Below, piece by piece: positions 1-6,135 of a DNA stretch of 10,824 nt. Below the pieces are notes generated by a model, which was not told the origin of the DNA, did not search any database, and saw only the letters and a list, made by a program, of their open reading frames with translations. Made by a program: the position numbers and the translations under genes. Location: contig LATQ01000399.1 in the NCBI GenBank assembly GCA_001017865.1, forward strand, positions 1 through 10,824. Reading direction: 5' to 3'. Position 1 is the first letter of the stretch. Each line of letters begins with the position of its first letter. The DNA is from Rhodococcus sp. IITR03 (lineage in GTDB: Bacteria > Actinomycetota > Actinomycetes > Mycobacteriales > Mycobacteriaceae).

Positions 1-248
1 ACGCGAACCGGCGCGGGTATCGCCGCGGCGAGCTCAGCCGTGGCCTCGGCGACATCGAACCGGTCGGGATGCCACTCAAGAGGGAGCCAATCGAGAGCAT
101 CCTCGACGTCGTCGAACGGCGACGGGACCGACGAGGGGTCTCGCCCTCCCCGCACCCACGCCACCAGCTCGGCATAACCCCACATCCCTCCGCAATGTTC
201 CGGCGGACAGGCCACCAATTGCCTGCCCCGGAAAAATACTGTACGCTT
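1..248 (-). pseudogene. C-terminal fragment of plasmid pRiA4b ORF-3-like protein
   Basis: Reading leftwards from about position 230, this frame gives RGRQLVACPPEHCGG followed by MWGYAEL, then a stretch with WLPLEWHPDRFDVAEA, and it runs open off the left edge. The CPPE-x-CGG-x-WGY block followed by an acidic FD-rich tail is the usual C-terminal signature of the PRiA4_ORF3 family, whose function is not established. The larger N-terminal part, which should precede the CPPE block, is missing: the frame meets a TAA at 249-251, inside the inverted repeat that controls the neighbouring yefM-yoeB operon. Internal GTG (213-215) or ATG (183-185) codons could start a short product, but the family domain would be incomplete, so I call it a 5'-truncated remnant. 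The family assignment is from memory of the motif; the truncation is seen directly. Confidence 0.65.
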
Positions 249-258
249 TTACGTACAG
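239..258. promoter_or_regulatory. Candidate YefM operator, perfect inverted repeat
   Basis: CTGTACG (239-245) and CGTACAG (252-258) form a perfect 7-bp inverted repeat with a 6-bp spacer. It lies directly upstream of yefM and overlaps the first bases of its AGGAGG ribosome binding site (257-262). A further GTACA occurs at 262-266. YefM proteins autorepress by binding palindromes with a TGTACA-type core, so this is the expected operator. That it binds YefM here is inferred. Confidence 0.6.
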
Positions 259-267
259 GAGGTACAC

Positions 268-525
268 GTGAAAACGATGAGTTACACCGAATCGCGGGCA
301 CGCTACGCCGAGGTCCTCGACGCAGTGACCAATGACCGCGAGGAAGTCATCATCACCCGTGCCGGCCACGAACCCGTGGTCATGGTCTCCCTCGATGATT
401 ACGAGTCCCTCCGGGAGACCGCGCACCTGATGCGCTCCCCCGCCAACGCTCGTCGCCTCTTGGACGCAATGGAGAGGCTCGAAGCCGGTCGCGGCCAGTC
501 GCACAGCCTGCTCGACGTCGACTGA
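268..525 (+). CDS. yefM: YefM-family antitoxin (Phd/YefM)
   Basis: This 85-residue protein is the antitoxin of a type II toxin-antitoxin pair. It neutralises the YoeB nuclease encoded next to it and, with the toxin, represses its own promoter. The N-terminal DNA-binding part (about residues 1-50) carries the family pattern MKTMSYTESRA, then IITRAGHEPVVMVSLDDYESLRET. The C-terminal toxin-binding part contains LMRSPANARRLLDAM, which closely matches E. coli YefM. I chose the GTG at 268 because a full AGGAGG lies 5 bases upstream and the start aligns with E. coli YefM; an in-frame ATG at 277 is less likely. Length is normal for the family. It is separated by a single base from yoeB, so the two are translated together. 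An inverted repeat immediately upstream probably mediates autoregulation. Intact, with normal codon use. Confidence 0.93.
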   Translation: MKTMSYTESRARYAEVLDAVTNDREEVIITRAGHEPVVMVSLDDYESLRETAHLMRSPANARRLLDAMERLEAGRGQSHSLLDVD

Positions 526-526
526 C

Positions 527-784
527 ATGCTGTTGGTGTGGGACGAGAACGCCTGGCAGGACTACCTTTGGTGGCAACAACAGGACCGAAAGATCCTCAA
601 GAGGATCAATACCCTACTGGTCGATATCCAGCGCAATGGCAATGAGGGAATCGGCAAACCCGAACCTCTCAAGTACGACTTCGCCGGGTATTGGTCCAGA
701 CGAATCACCGACGAGCACCGGCTTGTTTACAAGGTGACCGACACGGAGGTCCGCATCGCCGCCTGTCGGTACCACTACGGATGA
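527..784 (+). CDS. yoeB: YoeB-family mRNA interferase toxin
   Basis: This 84-85 residue toxin belongs to the RelE/YoeB superfamily, which cuts mRNA in the ribosomal A site and stops translation until neutralised by YefM. The sequence keeps every functional residue known from E. coli YoeB at the same number: Glu46 (in KPEPLK), Arg59 (SRRIT), Arg65 (EHRLVY), His83 and Tyr84 at the C-terminus (CRYHYG). It has one extra glycine after the usual terminal Tyr. The start ATG lies one base after the yefM stop, with no clear separate ribosome binding site, so coupling to yefM translation is likely. The gene is complete and should be active. The pair sits against a truncated gene upstream and transposon debris downstream, which fits a mobile or stabilising cassette. 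Confidence 0.94.
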   Translation: MLLVWDENAWQDYLWWQQQDRKILKRINTLLVDIQRNGNEGIGKPEPLKYDFAGYWSRRITDEHRLVYKVTDTEVRIAACRYHYG

Positions 785-1000
785 TTGACGCCCTTTCCCT
801 GCATAGACGACCGCTGCCAGGTGCAGGGACGACACTCCCCTGTCCGTGGATCTACTGGTTCCCGGCACCGGCGGTCACCGGAACGAACGCATCGACTACG
901 CCGGGCGCACTTTCGATGCCATCCCTAGGCTGGCCCTCGCGCTTGCTTCCGACGCGGTGTCGAGGTCGAGGTCGAGGTCGAGGAGACCGTGCCGGATCGC
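785..1000. other. Spacer without recognised gene
   Basis: No recognised gene lies between yoeB and the transposase debris. A plus-strand frame from a GTG at 846 reads VDLLVPGTGGHRNERIDYAG and stays open to about 1004, looking plausible in composition, but it has no clear ribosome binding site and I do not recognise it. It runs into a hexamer repeat. It may be a shard of a larger gene. Confidence 0.4.
960..983. repeat. Four tandem copies of TCGAGG
   Basis: The hexamer TCGAGG occurs four times in a row without mismatch. Depending on frame it would encode Ser-Arg, Val-Glu or Arg-Gly repeats. It lies just before the remnant of an inverted transposase end. Such short repeats are prone to slippage; no function can be assigned. 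Confidence 0.85.
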
Positions 1001-1063
1001 CTAGGTGTTGCGGGTCATGACGTTGTAGACACCACCAGGGACTGACGAAGGCGGACGGGTCTT
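1001..1063 (-). pseudogene. Inverted remnant of an IS481-like transposase C-terminus
   Basis: On the minus strand this piece reads RPPSSVPGGVYNVMTRNT followed by a TAG stop. The plus-strand transposase next to it ends RPPASKLRSGVTNVMASYN and then TGA, so the RPP-x-S, GV-x-NVM and stop positions line up. At DNA level, 1013-1035 and 2086-2108 match in inverted orientation at 19 of 23 bases. I infer the last 18-20 codons of a second, related transposase, lying tail to head against the first. Upstream codons on this strand do not match the family's YNYHRPHTA motif, so only the extreme end survives. Confidence 0.45.
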
Positions 1064-1119
1064 CCGGCGGCAGGATGGGAAGTACCACCAACTCATCCGC
1101 CGAACGAAAGAACCCGTCC

Positions 1120-2120
1120 GTGCTCCACCGCAGGCGCCCCGCTGTCCGTCGAAGGTCGCCGCCGTCTCGTGCAGCGGTGCCAGACTCGTCCGCTGTCCCA
1201 TGTCGTCGCCGAGATGGGGATTTCCCGGGCCTGCGCCAGCAAGTGGATGGCCCGCTACCGCGAACACGGTGAACTCGGCCTGCTCGACCGGCCCAGCGTT
1301 CCGCACCACCAGCCACCGCGCCTCCGGCCGAGACGGTGGCACGGATCGAGACCCTGCGGCGGAGCCGTAAGTGGTCCGCGGCTCGTATCGCGCACGCACT
1401 CGCCGGCGACGGCATCAGCATCTCGGCGCGTACCGCCAGCCGGCACTTGGCTCACCTCGGCTTGAACCGGCGCAGGTTCCTTGACCCGAACGGCGAGAAC
1501 AACCGCCAGCCACGCCGGATCATCGCCCGCTGGCCCGGTCATATGGTGCATGTCTACATCAAGAAGGTCGTCCGGATCCGAAGACGGTGGTGGCTGGCGG
1601 GTCCATGGTCGGGGCAGCGAGCAGGCCAAGAAGGCCGAGCGTGCCAAGACCGCCTGTGCCCGCGCCGGCTACGTGTATCTGCATTCGGCGGTCGACGGGT
1701 TCTCCCGTCCCGCTTATACCGAGACGCTCTCCGACGAGAAGCTCGCCACGGCAATCGGGTTCATGCACCGGGCGCGTGTTCTTCGCCGCTCACGGGATCG
1801 TGCACATCCATCGCATGGTCACCGACAACAGATCGTGCTACCAGGCGAAGGACTTCGCGAAGATACTGCACGGGGCTCGGCATCAGCGGATCACTCCGTA
1901 CACGCCTCGTCACAACGGGAAGGTGGAGCGCTACAACCGGATTCTGACCGAGGAGTTCCTCTACGCCCGCGTCTGGGTCAGCGAACGGCAACGCGTCCGG
2001 GCCCTACAGGTGTGGAATGTGCACTATAACTATCATCGTCCGCATACTGCCATCGGTAATCGGCCGCCCGCGAGCAAACTCCGGAGCGGTGTCACCAACG
2101 TCATGGCCTCATACAACTGA
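1120..2120 (+). pseudogene. Degraded IS481-family transposase (DDE integrase type)
   Basis: Pieced together across frames, this is a full-length IS481-family transposase of about 330 residues. The likely start is the GTG at 1120. The segments are an N-terminal helix-turn-helix (PLSVEGRRRLV, then HVVAEMGISRACASKWMARY, 1141-1290), a second helical part (WSAARIAHALAGDGISIS, 1336-1440), and the catalytic core (GYVYLHSAVDGFSRPAY near 1670; VTDNRSCYQ near 1820; NGKVERYNRIL near 1915; NYHRPHTAIG near 2030). The frame changes near 1131, 1312, 1575 and 1770, each by a small indel. The first catalytic aspartate, normally HVDVKK, reads HVYIKK (GAC to TAC, about 1549-1554), and the usual DNG of the second motif is DNR. 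The second Asp and the final Glu remain. With the first catalytic residue lost, repairing the frames would not restore activity. Terminal repeats were not identified. Confidence 0.88.
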
Positions 2121-2151
2121 TATGTAGGAACTTTTGTCAAGAGGGCAGAGT

Positions 2152-2188
2152 GAGGCGCCTTCCGGGGAGCGACCCCGGGAGGCGCCTC
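2152..2188. terminator. Strong GC-rich hairpin, possible bidirectional terminator
   Basis: GAGGCGCCT (2152-2160) pairs perfectly with AGGCGCCTC (2180-2188). After one mismatch CCGGGG pairs with CCCCGG, leaving a loop of about five bases. It lies 31 bases after the IS481 transposase stop and points at the 3' side of the IS110 remnant on the other strand. There is no T-run on either side, so it is not a classical intrinsic terminator. Actinobacteria often use hairpins without U-tracts, so termination is plausible but inferred. Confidence 0.5.
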
Positions 2189-2412
2189 TTCGCTTCGCCA
2201 CCCGAGCCGTGTGATGAGCGTGTCGATAGAGCGACGCGCGGTCAGACTGATATACGCGGGTTGGATACCGCAGGACGGGATTTCGGCTGGATCGCATCCG
2301 CATCTCTAGCATCGAGCGTCGACCCCGGAAGGCCTGCTCATAGGTGTATCGCGGTCGATCCACGCGCTGCCACCACCGAACCTATGGGACGAAGCAGTCC
2401 ATCAGGCGGGCT
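2189..2412. other. Non-coding 3' flank of the IS110 remnant
   Basis: No convincing gene is seen here. A minus-strand frame reads YEQAFRGRRSMLEMRMRSS and then PVLRYPTRVYQ, which may be residual IS sequence, but it lacks a start context. This is probably the part of the IS110 element downstream of its transposase, or sequence left by a deletion. Confidence 0.35.
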
Positions 2413-2882
2413 TCAGCAATCCATCACCGCCAGCGACCAGCACCACCCCGCCAACTCGCGAGCGATCGCGGCATTCGCGACGACGGGGCGTTTGCGGCGT
2501 TCGAGGAAACCCACCCAGCGCTCGTGCAACCGGCGGTTCCCTTCATCGCCGCGGGCGCGGGCTGCGGCCGGGGCCCGGTCCCACCGTGACCGCATCACCG
2601 CCCCGACGTGATAGCGGGCGCGGTGATGCCAGGCCGCTTCCACCAGCAACCTACGAGCGTGGGTGTTGCCGGTCTTGGTGATCGATCCCTGGACCCGCGA
2701 CGACCCCGAGGAATACTCCGAGGCACCAGCCCGACGAACGAGCCGATGGTGTTGCCGGTGAACCGGGTCCAGTCACCGATCTCCACTGCCAAGCCGAACC
2801 CGGTCAAGGTGGAAACTCTACGCAGGCAGCACATCCGGCGCACCACCGGGGTGAATTCACTGGCCGCGGCCATCTCCTCGAA
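2413..2882 (-). pseudogene. C-terminal remnant of IS110-family transposase (Transposase_20)
   Basis: Read leftwards, the frame gives SEFTPVVRRM, then STLTGFGLAVEIGDWTRF and TGNTIGSFVGLVP. After a one-base loss near 2727 it continues in another frame as SEYSSGSSRVQGSITKTGN, LLVEAAWHHRARY, RRKRPVVANAAIARELAGW and SLAVMD before a TGA at 2413-2415. This is the C-terminal Transposase_20 domain of IS116/IS110/IS902-type transposases, which recombine DNA with a DEDD (RuvC-like) N-terminal domain and a C-terminal serine. The DEDD half, normally about 200 residues, is absent: homology stops at about 2882 and unrelated sequence follows. The element therefore cannot move. The 5' side that would hold the guide (bridge) RNA of IS110-group elements is also missing. 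Confidence 0.85.
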
Positions 2883-2956
2883 ACGTCGAGCACATAAGTC
2901 TGCTGTAGATACATGCACGGCAACATCGATCTGCCTCGCATAGATTTACAAGAGAC

Positions 2957-3061
2957 ATGCCGGACCTCGAGCTTGACATCGACGACGTCGTACCGATCGA
3001 TCCTCATGTCAGCCGAACTGGAGCTGCGCTAATTGTGAATCCCCTGCCAGCAAACTCGTAG
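2957..3061 (+). CDS. Possible small acidic peptide, unknown
   Basis: A 34-codon ORF starts at ATG 2957 with a weak purine stretch (AAGAGA) 1-2 bases upstream. The product begins MPDLELDIDDVVPIDPHVS and ends ALIVNPLPANS. The acidic Leu/Asp-rich first half followed by a Ser/Thr-containing tail superficially resembles leader-core layouts of ribosomally made peptides. There is no cysteine and no modifying enzyme within the window. It may well be chance; no function is assigned. Confidence 0.15.
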   Translation: MPDLELDIDDVVPIDPHVSRTGAALIVNPLPANS

Positions 3062-3159
3062 TACGAACTCCGGGAGATGCTCAATTCAGTGTGTCTTACG
3101 GCGCGGCGACCATGCTGACCACCGGAAGGCAGGTGTGGAGCAGGTCGATTCAGCTGCAG

Positions 3160-3182
3160 CAGTTGCAGAGCGGCTGCAACTG
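3160..3182. repeat. Perfect 9-bp stem-loop
   Basis: CAGTTGCAG (3160-3168) and CTGCAACTG (3174-3182) are exact reverse complements around a 5-base loop. No T-run follows. It lies in the gene-poor stretch 2883-3744 and could be a protein-binding dyad or an RNA hairpin; no neighbour makes the role clear. Confidence 0.6.
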
Positions 3183-3254
3183 TAGATGTGAAGGGCCCGC
3201 TGCTACATGTCCGACGCCCTCGAATCTGCCTATCCGGCAATCTGGAAGGTATAG

Positions 3255-3593
3255 GTGGAGGTACGGGTCTCGGATTGCCGGATCCTTGAGAAGAGTGCGA
3301 CGGGAGGCTCGCGCAATGATGCATTGAAATGCTTCCAGCTCAAGTTGTCCCCCCTCGACGGCCATTGTTACCGTGAGGTCGTAGCTGGCCACTTCGAATC
3401 CCACCTGAATGACGACTTCCGGGATGACCGAGTTTACCGACCCGGCGTGATGCTCGAACTTCCTGCACCAGGTAACCCCGTGCAGTACTCTTTCCGTCCA
3501 TCATCGCTACCTCATTACGGTGCACATGAATGTCCGACCCACCTGCTCGCCCCACAGCAGCAACGTCCCCCTACGATACAGATCCATCGATAA
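3255..3593 (+). CDS. Hypothetical protein, uncertain
   Basis: The GTG at 3255 follows GGAAGG (3244-3249) at a 5-base spacing, a good ribosome binding site, and opens 112 codons beginning MEVRVSDCRILEKSA. I recognise no domain. The first 65 codons have roughly 70 percent G/C at third positions, lower than the certain genes here, and the last third is richer in Pro and Gln and looks less protein-like. The stop TAA (3591-3593) touches the left arm of a perfect 14-bp inverted repeat, which would be an apt terminator. On the opposite strand, 3150-3404 and some codons upstream hold a competing frame that reads VASYDLTVTMAVEGGQLELE and has similar codon statistics. At most one is real; I cannot decide. 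Confidence 0.25.
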   Translation: MEVRVSDCRILEKSATGGSRNDALKCFQLKLSPLDGHCYREVVAGHFESHLNDDFRDDRVYRPGVMLELPAPGNPVQYSFRPSSLPHYGAHECPTHLLAPQQQRPPTIQIHR

Positions 3594-3613
3594 CCACCCA
3601 TCGATGGATCTGT
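3578..3613. repeat. Perfect 14-bp inverted repeat with 8-bp spacer
   Basis: ACAGATCCATCGAT (3578-3591) and ATCGATGGATCTGT (3600-3613) are exact reverse complements separated by AACCACCC. Each arm contains ATCGAT. The repeat follows an uncertain ORF and lies about 130-150 bases before the B12 riboswitch. Candidate roles are a terminator insulating the riboswitch operon, a regulator binding site, or a recombination scar. No T-run is present. Confidence 0.8.
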
Positions 3614-3744
3614 TGCAGACCCGCCTCGGCGCATCGGCCAGTGGCCGGCGCTACCCGCCCAGCGTTTCGCCGATCGGGGAGACCGACCTCAGCCCGCGAC
3701 ACGTGCCACCGCGTCTGTTTCGACCCCGAACAAGGGTGGTCTCA
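3614..3744. other. Leader-upstream spacer, no gene seen
   Basis: No gene is recognised here, nor elsewhere in 2883-3744 apart from the uncertain items listed. The stretch should hold the promoter of the btu operon. The best -10-like hexamer is CATAAT at 3766-3771, just inside the region I assign to the riboswitch, without a good -35 partner. Confidence 0.3.
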
Positions 3745-3885
3745 CATTATCGAACCGGCCATGTGCATAATGACGCGAACGTTGCTGACACCCAACGCAG
3801 GGGAAGTCCGGTCGAAGTCCGGCGCTGACCCGCAACGGTAGACCGTCGACCTCGGCGGTGAGCCCGAATACCTGCCTGGGGGGTC
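3745..3885 (+). promoter_or_regulatory. Cobalamin (B12) riboswitch aptamer
   Basis: The core matches the cobalamin riboswitch (Rfam RF00174) consensus in order: GGGAA (3801-3805), the CCGG...AAGTCCGG hairpin (3809-3822), CCCGC-x-ACGGT (3829-3839), and AGCCCGAATACCTGCC (3861-3876), the conserved 3' box. Adenosylcobalamin-type ligands bind this element and normally shut off downstream expression. It lies on the plus strand 127-136 bases upstream of a btuF-like gene. Outer boundaries are uncertain because the P1 stem was not resolved. If the CATAAT at 3766-3771 is the -10 box, the transcript would begin near 3778. Confidence 0.88.
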
Positions 3886-4011
3886 TGCGACTCCGATACA
3901 TCGCCGTGGTCTGCGAGACGGAGTCCAGCAGGGCAGTTCGTGCACCCTTCGGTGCCTGCTGTCGTGGTGGGTCCCGGTTCGCAGACCACCCCGAGCAGAG
4001 CACGAGGTGTC
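3886..4011 (+). promoter_or_regulatory. Riboswitch expression platform with competing stems
   Basis: TCGCAGACCAC (3979-3989) is exactly complementary to GTGGTCTGCGA (3906-3916), and its first nine bases can instead pair with GGTCTGCGA at 3882-3890, which borders the aptamer. A GACTCCG/CGGAGTC stem (3889-3895 with 3919-3925) would enclose and compete with these. A nested hairpin CAGCAG...CTGCTG plus GCACC-CTTC-GGTGC occupies 3926-3961. The btuF ribosome binding site GAGG (4004-4007) follows. The pairings are seen in sequence; that they switch with ligand is inferred. Confidence 0.55.
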
Positions 4012-5023
4012 ATGTTCGTCCACCACCGCCCGTTCCGACGCCACATGATCGCGTTCACATCGATGGCGACCGCAGCTCTGGTGCTGGTCGGTTGTTCCCG
4101 TGGAACGAGCATGACGGAGGTCGAAGCCGCCGAAGCGTTCACCGAACCGGTGACCGTCACGAACTGCGAGCGCACTGCCACCTTCGATGCCCCGCCGCAG
4201 CGCATCATCTCGATGAACGACCACGTCACTGAAACACTGATCCAGATGGCGTCGGTGACCGCATCGTAGGTATGGGTTACGGCGAACAACTCGATCCTCT
4301 ACCCGAGACCGTAGAGCAGTACCGCGCCATCCCGTCGCTCGCACAGGAGTATCCGACCTCCGAACAGATCCTCGACCTCGAACCCGACCTCGTCGTCGGC
4401 GGTATGCGAAGCGCATTCGACGAAAAACAGGGCCGCGACCGTGACACCCTCGAGCTGCCGGAATCGCGACCTTCCTGTTCTCCGAGTACTGCGGTCAGGG
4501 TTTCCCGGGCATCGCTCTGCTCGAGAACGACTTCACGCAGCTCGGAACGATCCTCGGCGTCGAGGAGGCGGCAGCGGAACTGACCGGGCGGATCACCTCC
4601 GGCCTCGAAGACATTCGAGCCCGCCTCGAAGCCGCCGGGGTGCAACCGATCCGAGCCTTCTTCTACGACTCCGGCGAAGCAGAACCCCTCTCCGTCGGCG
4701 GGGTCGGCATCGGAAATCTCATCGGTGAGTACGCGGGCCTCGAGAACATCACGGCCGACGGACCCAAGCCCTACTTCTCGACCAGTTGGGAAGTCGTCGG
4801 CGAACGCCGACCCGAAGCAATCGTGGTACTCGACTACGGATCCACCAGCGCCATCGACAAGATCGCGTTCCTGCAGGATCATCCCGTCATGGCGACCACC
4901 CCCGCCGTCCGAGACAACCGCTTCGTCGTCGTCCCACTCGACGACTTCTTCGAAAGCTCCCGCATGGTCAACTCCGTCGAAACCATTGCGCACGCATTCC
5001 ATCCGGAAGTCTTCGTCGAATGA
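4012..5023 (+). pseudogene. btuF: Cobalamin ABC transporter substrate-binding lipoprotein, two frameshifts
   Basis: This encodes the extracellular binding protein that would hand B12 to the permease encoded next. The start ATG at 4012 has GAGG four bases upstream. A lipoprotein signal peptide follows: basic HHRPFRRH, a hydrophobic stretch, and a lipobox LVGC with Cys28. The mature part has the periplasmic-binding-protein fold of the BtuF/FhuD group: PQRIISMNDHVTETLIQM, PTSEQILDLEPDLVVGG, and later PVMATTPAVRDNRFVVVP. The frame is lost near 4249 (M-GVGDRIVGMGYG needs one more G) and again near 4454 (DTLE-AAGIATFLF needs one more G). Repaired, it is 337 residues, a normal length. As written, translation stops at 4267-4269 and the product is only a signal peptide and a short stub. 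The substrate is inferred from the riboswitch; an iron-siderophore role is the alternative. The gene overlaps btuC by ATGA. Confidence 0.82.
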
Positions 5024-6135
5024 GCACGGTCGCCGAAGCGTCTCTTCGTGTATCGCCGACCTCGACCGACAACGCGCAGAAGAGCAATCACCACCGGTCA
5101 CTGGGAGCGGTACTGACGCTGCTCGCCACAACCCTCGTTCTCGTGGTCGTCGTGGCGGTCTCGCTGGGCACGATCACCATTCCGCCCGGCGACGTGTGGG
5201 CCATCGTCGCCCACCGCATCTCCCCCGTCTCCCTCGAGGCGGTGTGGGGTCGTCCGTGGTGGAGCGCCACCCGGGAAGCGATCGTCTTCGAGTCCCGACT
5301 ACCTCGCGCTCTGACCGCCGCAATCGTGGGCGCCGCGTTGGCCGTTGCGGGGGCTGTCGCGCAGGCGGTGACCCGCAATCCCCTTGCCGACCCCTACCTT
5401 CTCGGAGTGTCCTCGGGTGCCGGCTTCGGAGTCGCCACCGTCACCGTCCTCGGATTCGGTGCCGGCACCGTCGGAATCGTCACTCTGCCGGTCGCTGCCT
5501 TCCTCGGAGCCCTCATACCGCTTGCCGTCACCATCGTGGTGAGTATGCGGGCGAATTCGGTGACCGCGATCGTTCTCGTCGGGGTCGCATTGTCGATGGT
5601 GTTCTCATCCCTCGTCACCTTCGTCCTGCTCGTCCTCGGCGACGTGCATCAGCTCGGCACCGTGATGCAATGGCTCGCAGGCGGCTTCGGCGACGCCCGA
5701 TGGACGTCCCTGATCGCGCCCACCCTGGTTCTCCTTGTTGTCGGAACCGCTGTCGTACTGTGCAGTCGCCAACTCAATCTGCTACTCACCGGCGACGACG
5801 GAGCCACCGCGCTCGGCATGAACGTTCCGCGATTCCGGGTCCTGATCCTGCTCGCCGTGTCCCTACTCGCCGCCGCAGCCGTCGCAGTATCGGGCACGAT
5901 CGGATTCGTAGGTCTGCTCGTCCCCCATCTGGCCGCTTTTCTCGTCGGCCGCAACGCGGCGCGCCTCGTCCCCACCGCTGCTCTACTCGGGGCGGTCGCT
6001 CTCGTACTCGCCGACATCCTCGCTCGATCTTTGAGCAACACCACCGAACTACCGATCGGTGTCATCACCGGACTCATAGGAGGACCGATCTTCATCGCCA
6101 TGCTGTGGCGACGCTACCGTCAGGGCAGCCGATGA
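5020..6135 (+). CDS. btuC: Cobalamin ABC transporter permease (FecCD family)
   Basis: This 371-residue membrane protein is the translocation subunit of a type II ABC importer and would work as a dimer with the ATPase encoded next. The ATG at 5020 overlaps the preceding stop (ATGA); an open frame extends further upstream, but this start agrees with family length. About ten hydrophobic segments are seen, among them residues 29-50, 98-116, 152-175, 180-207, 229-247, 273-300 and 315-333. Family motifs are RLPR (93-96), TRNPLADPYLLGVSSGAGFG (118-137), the ATPase-contacting GTIGFVGLLVPH (292-303) and ELPIGVITGLIGGPIFI (343-359). A Trp-rich insertion (residues 76-82) lies between the first segments. 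It is complete and undamaged, unlike the binding-protein gene. The riboswitch upstream of the operon points to cobalamin or a precursor as substrate; FecCD homology alone would equally fit ferric siderophores. Confidence 0.88.
   Translation: MSTVAEASLRVSPTSTDNAQKSNHHRSLGAVLTLLATTLVLVVVVAVSLGTITIPPGDVWAIVAHRISPVSLEAVWGRPWWSATREAIVFESRLPRALTAAIVGAALAVAGAVAQAVTRNPLADPYLLGVSSGAGFGVATVTVLGFGAGTVGIVTLPVAAFLGALIPLAVTIVVSMRANSVTAIVLVGVALSMVFSSLVTFVLLVLGDVHQLGTVMQWLAGGFGDARWTSLIAPTLVLLVVGTAVVLCSRQLNLLLTGDDGATALGMNVPRFRVLILLAVSLLAAAAVAVSGTIGFVGLLVPHLAAFLVGRNAARLVPTAALLGAVALVLADILARSLSNTTELPIGVITGLIGGPIFIAMLWRRYRQGSR

Noticed and set aside
76..528. Minus-strand frame antisense to yefM
   Set aside because: It is the antisense shadow of the well-supported antitoxin gene and crosses its operator.
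3091..3327. Plus-strand frame with a Cys-rich GCNCRC motif, possible small bacteriocin-like peptide
   Set aside because: The cysteines fall in the CAGTTGCAG stem-loop and the rest is Arg-rich out-of-frame sequence; no ribosome binding site and overlap with another better-supported start at 3255.
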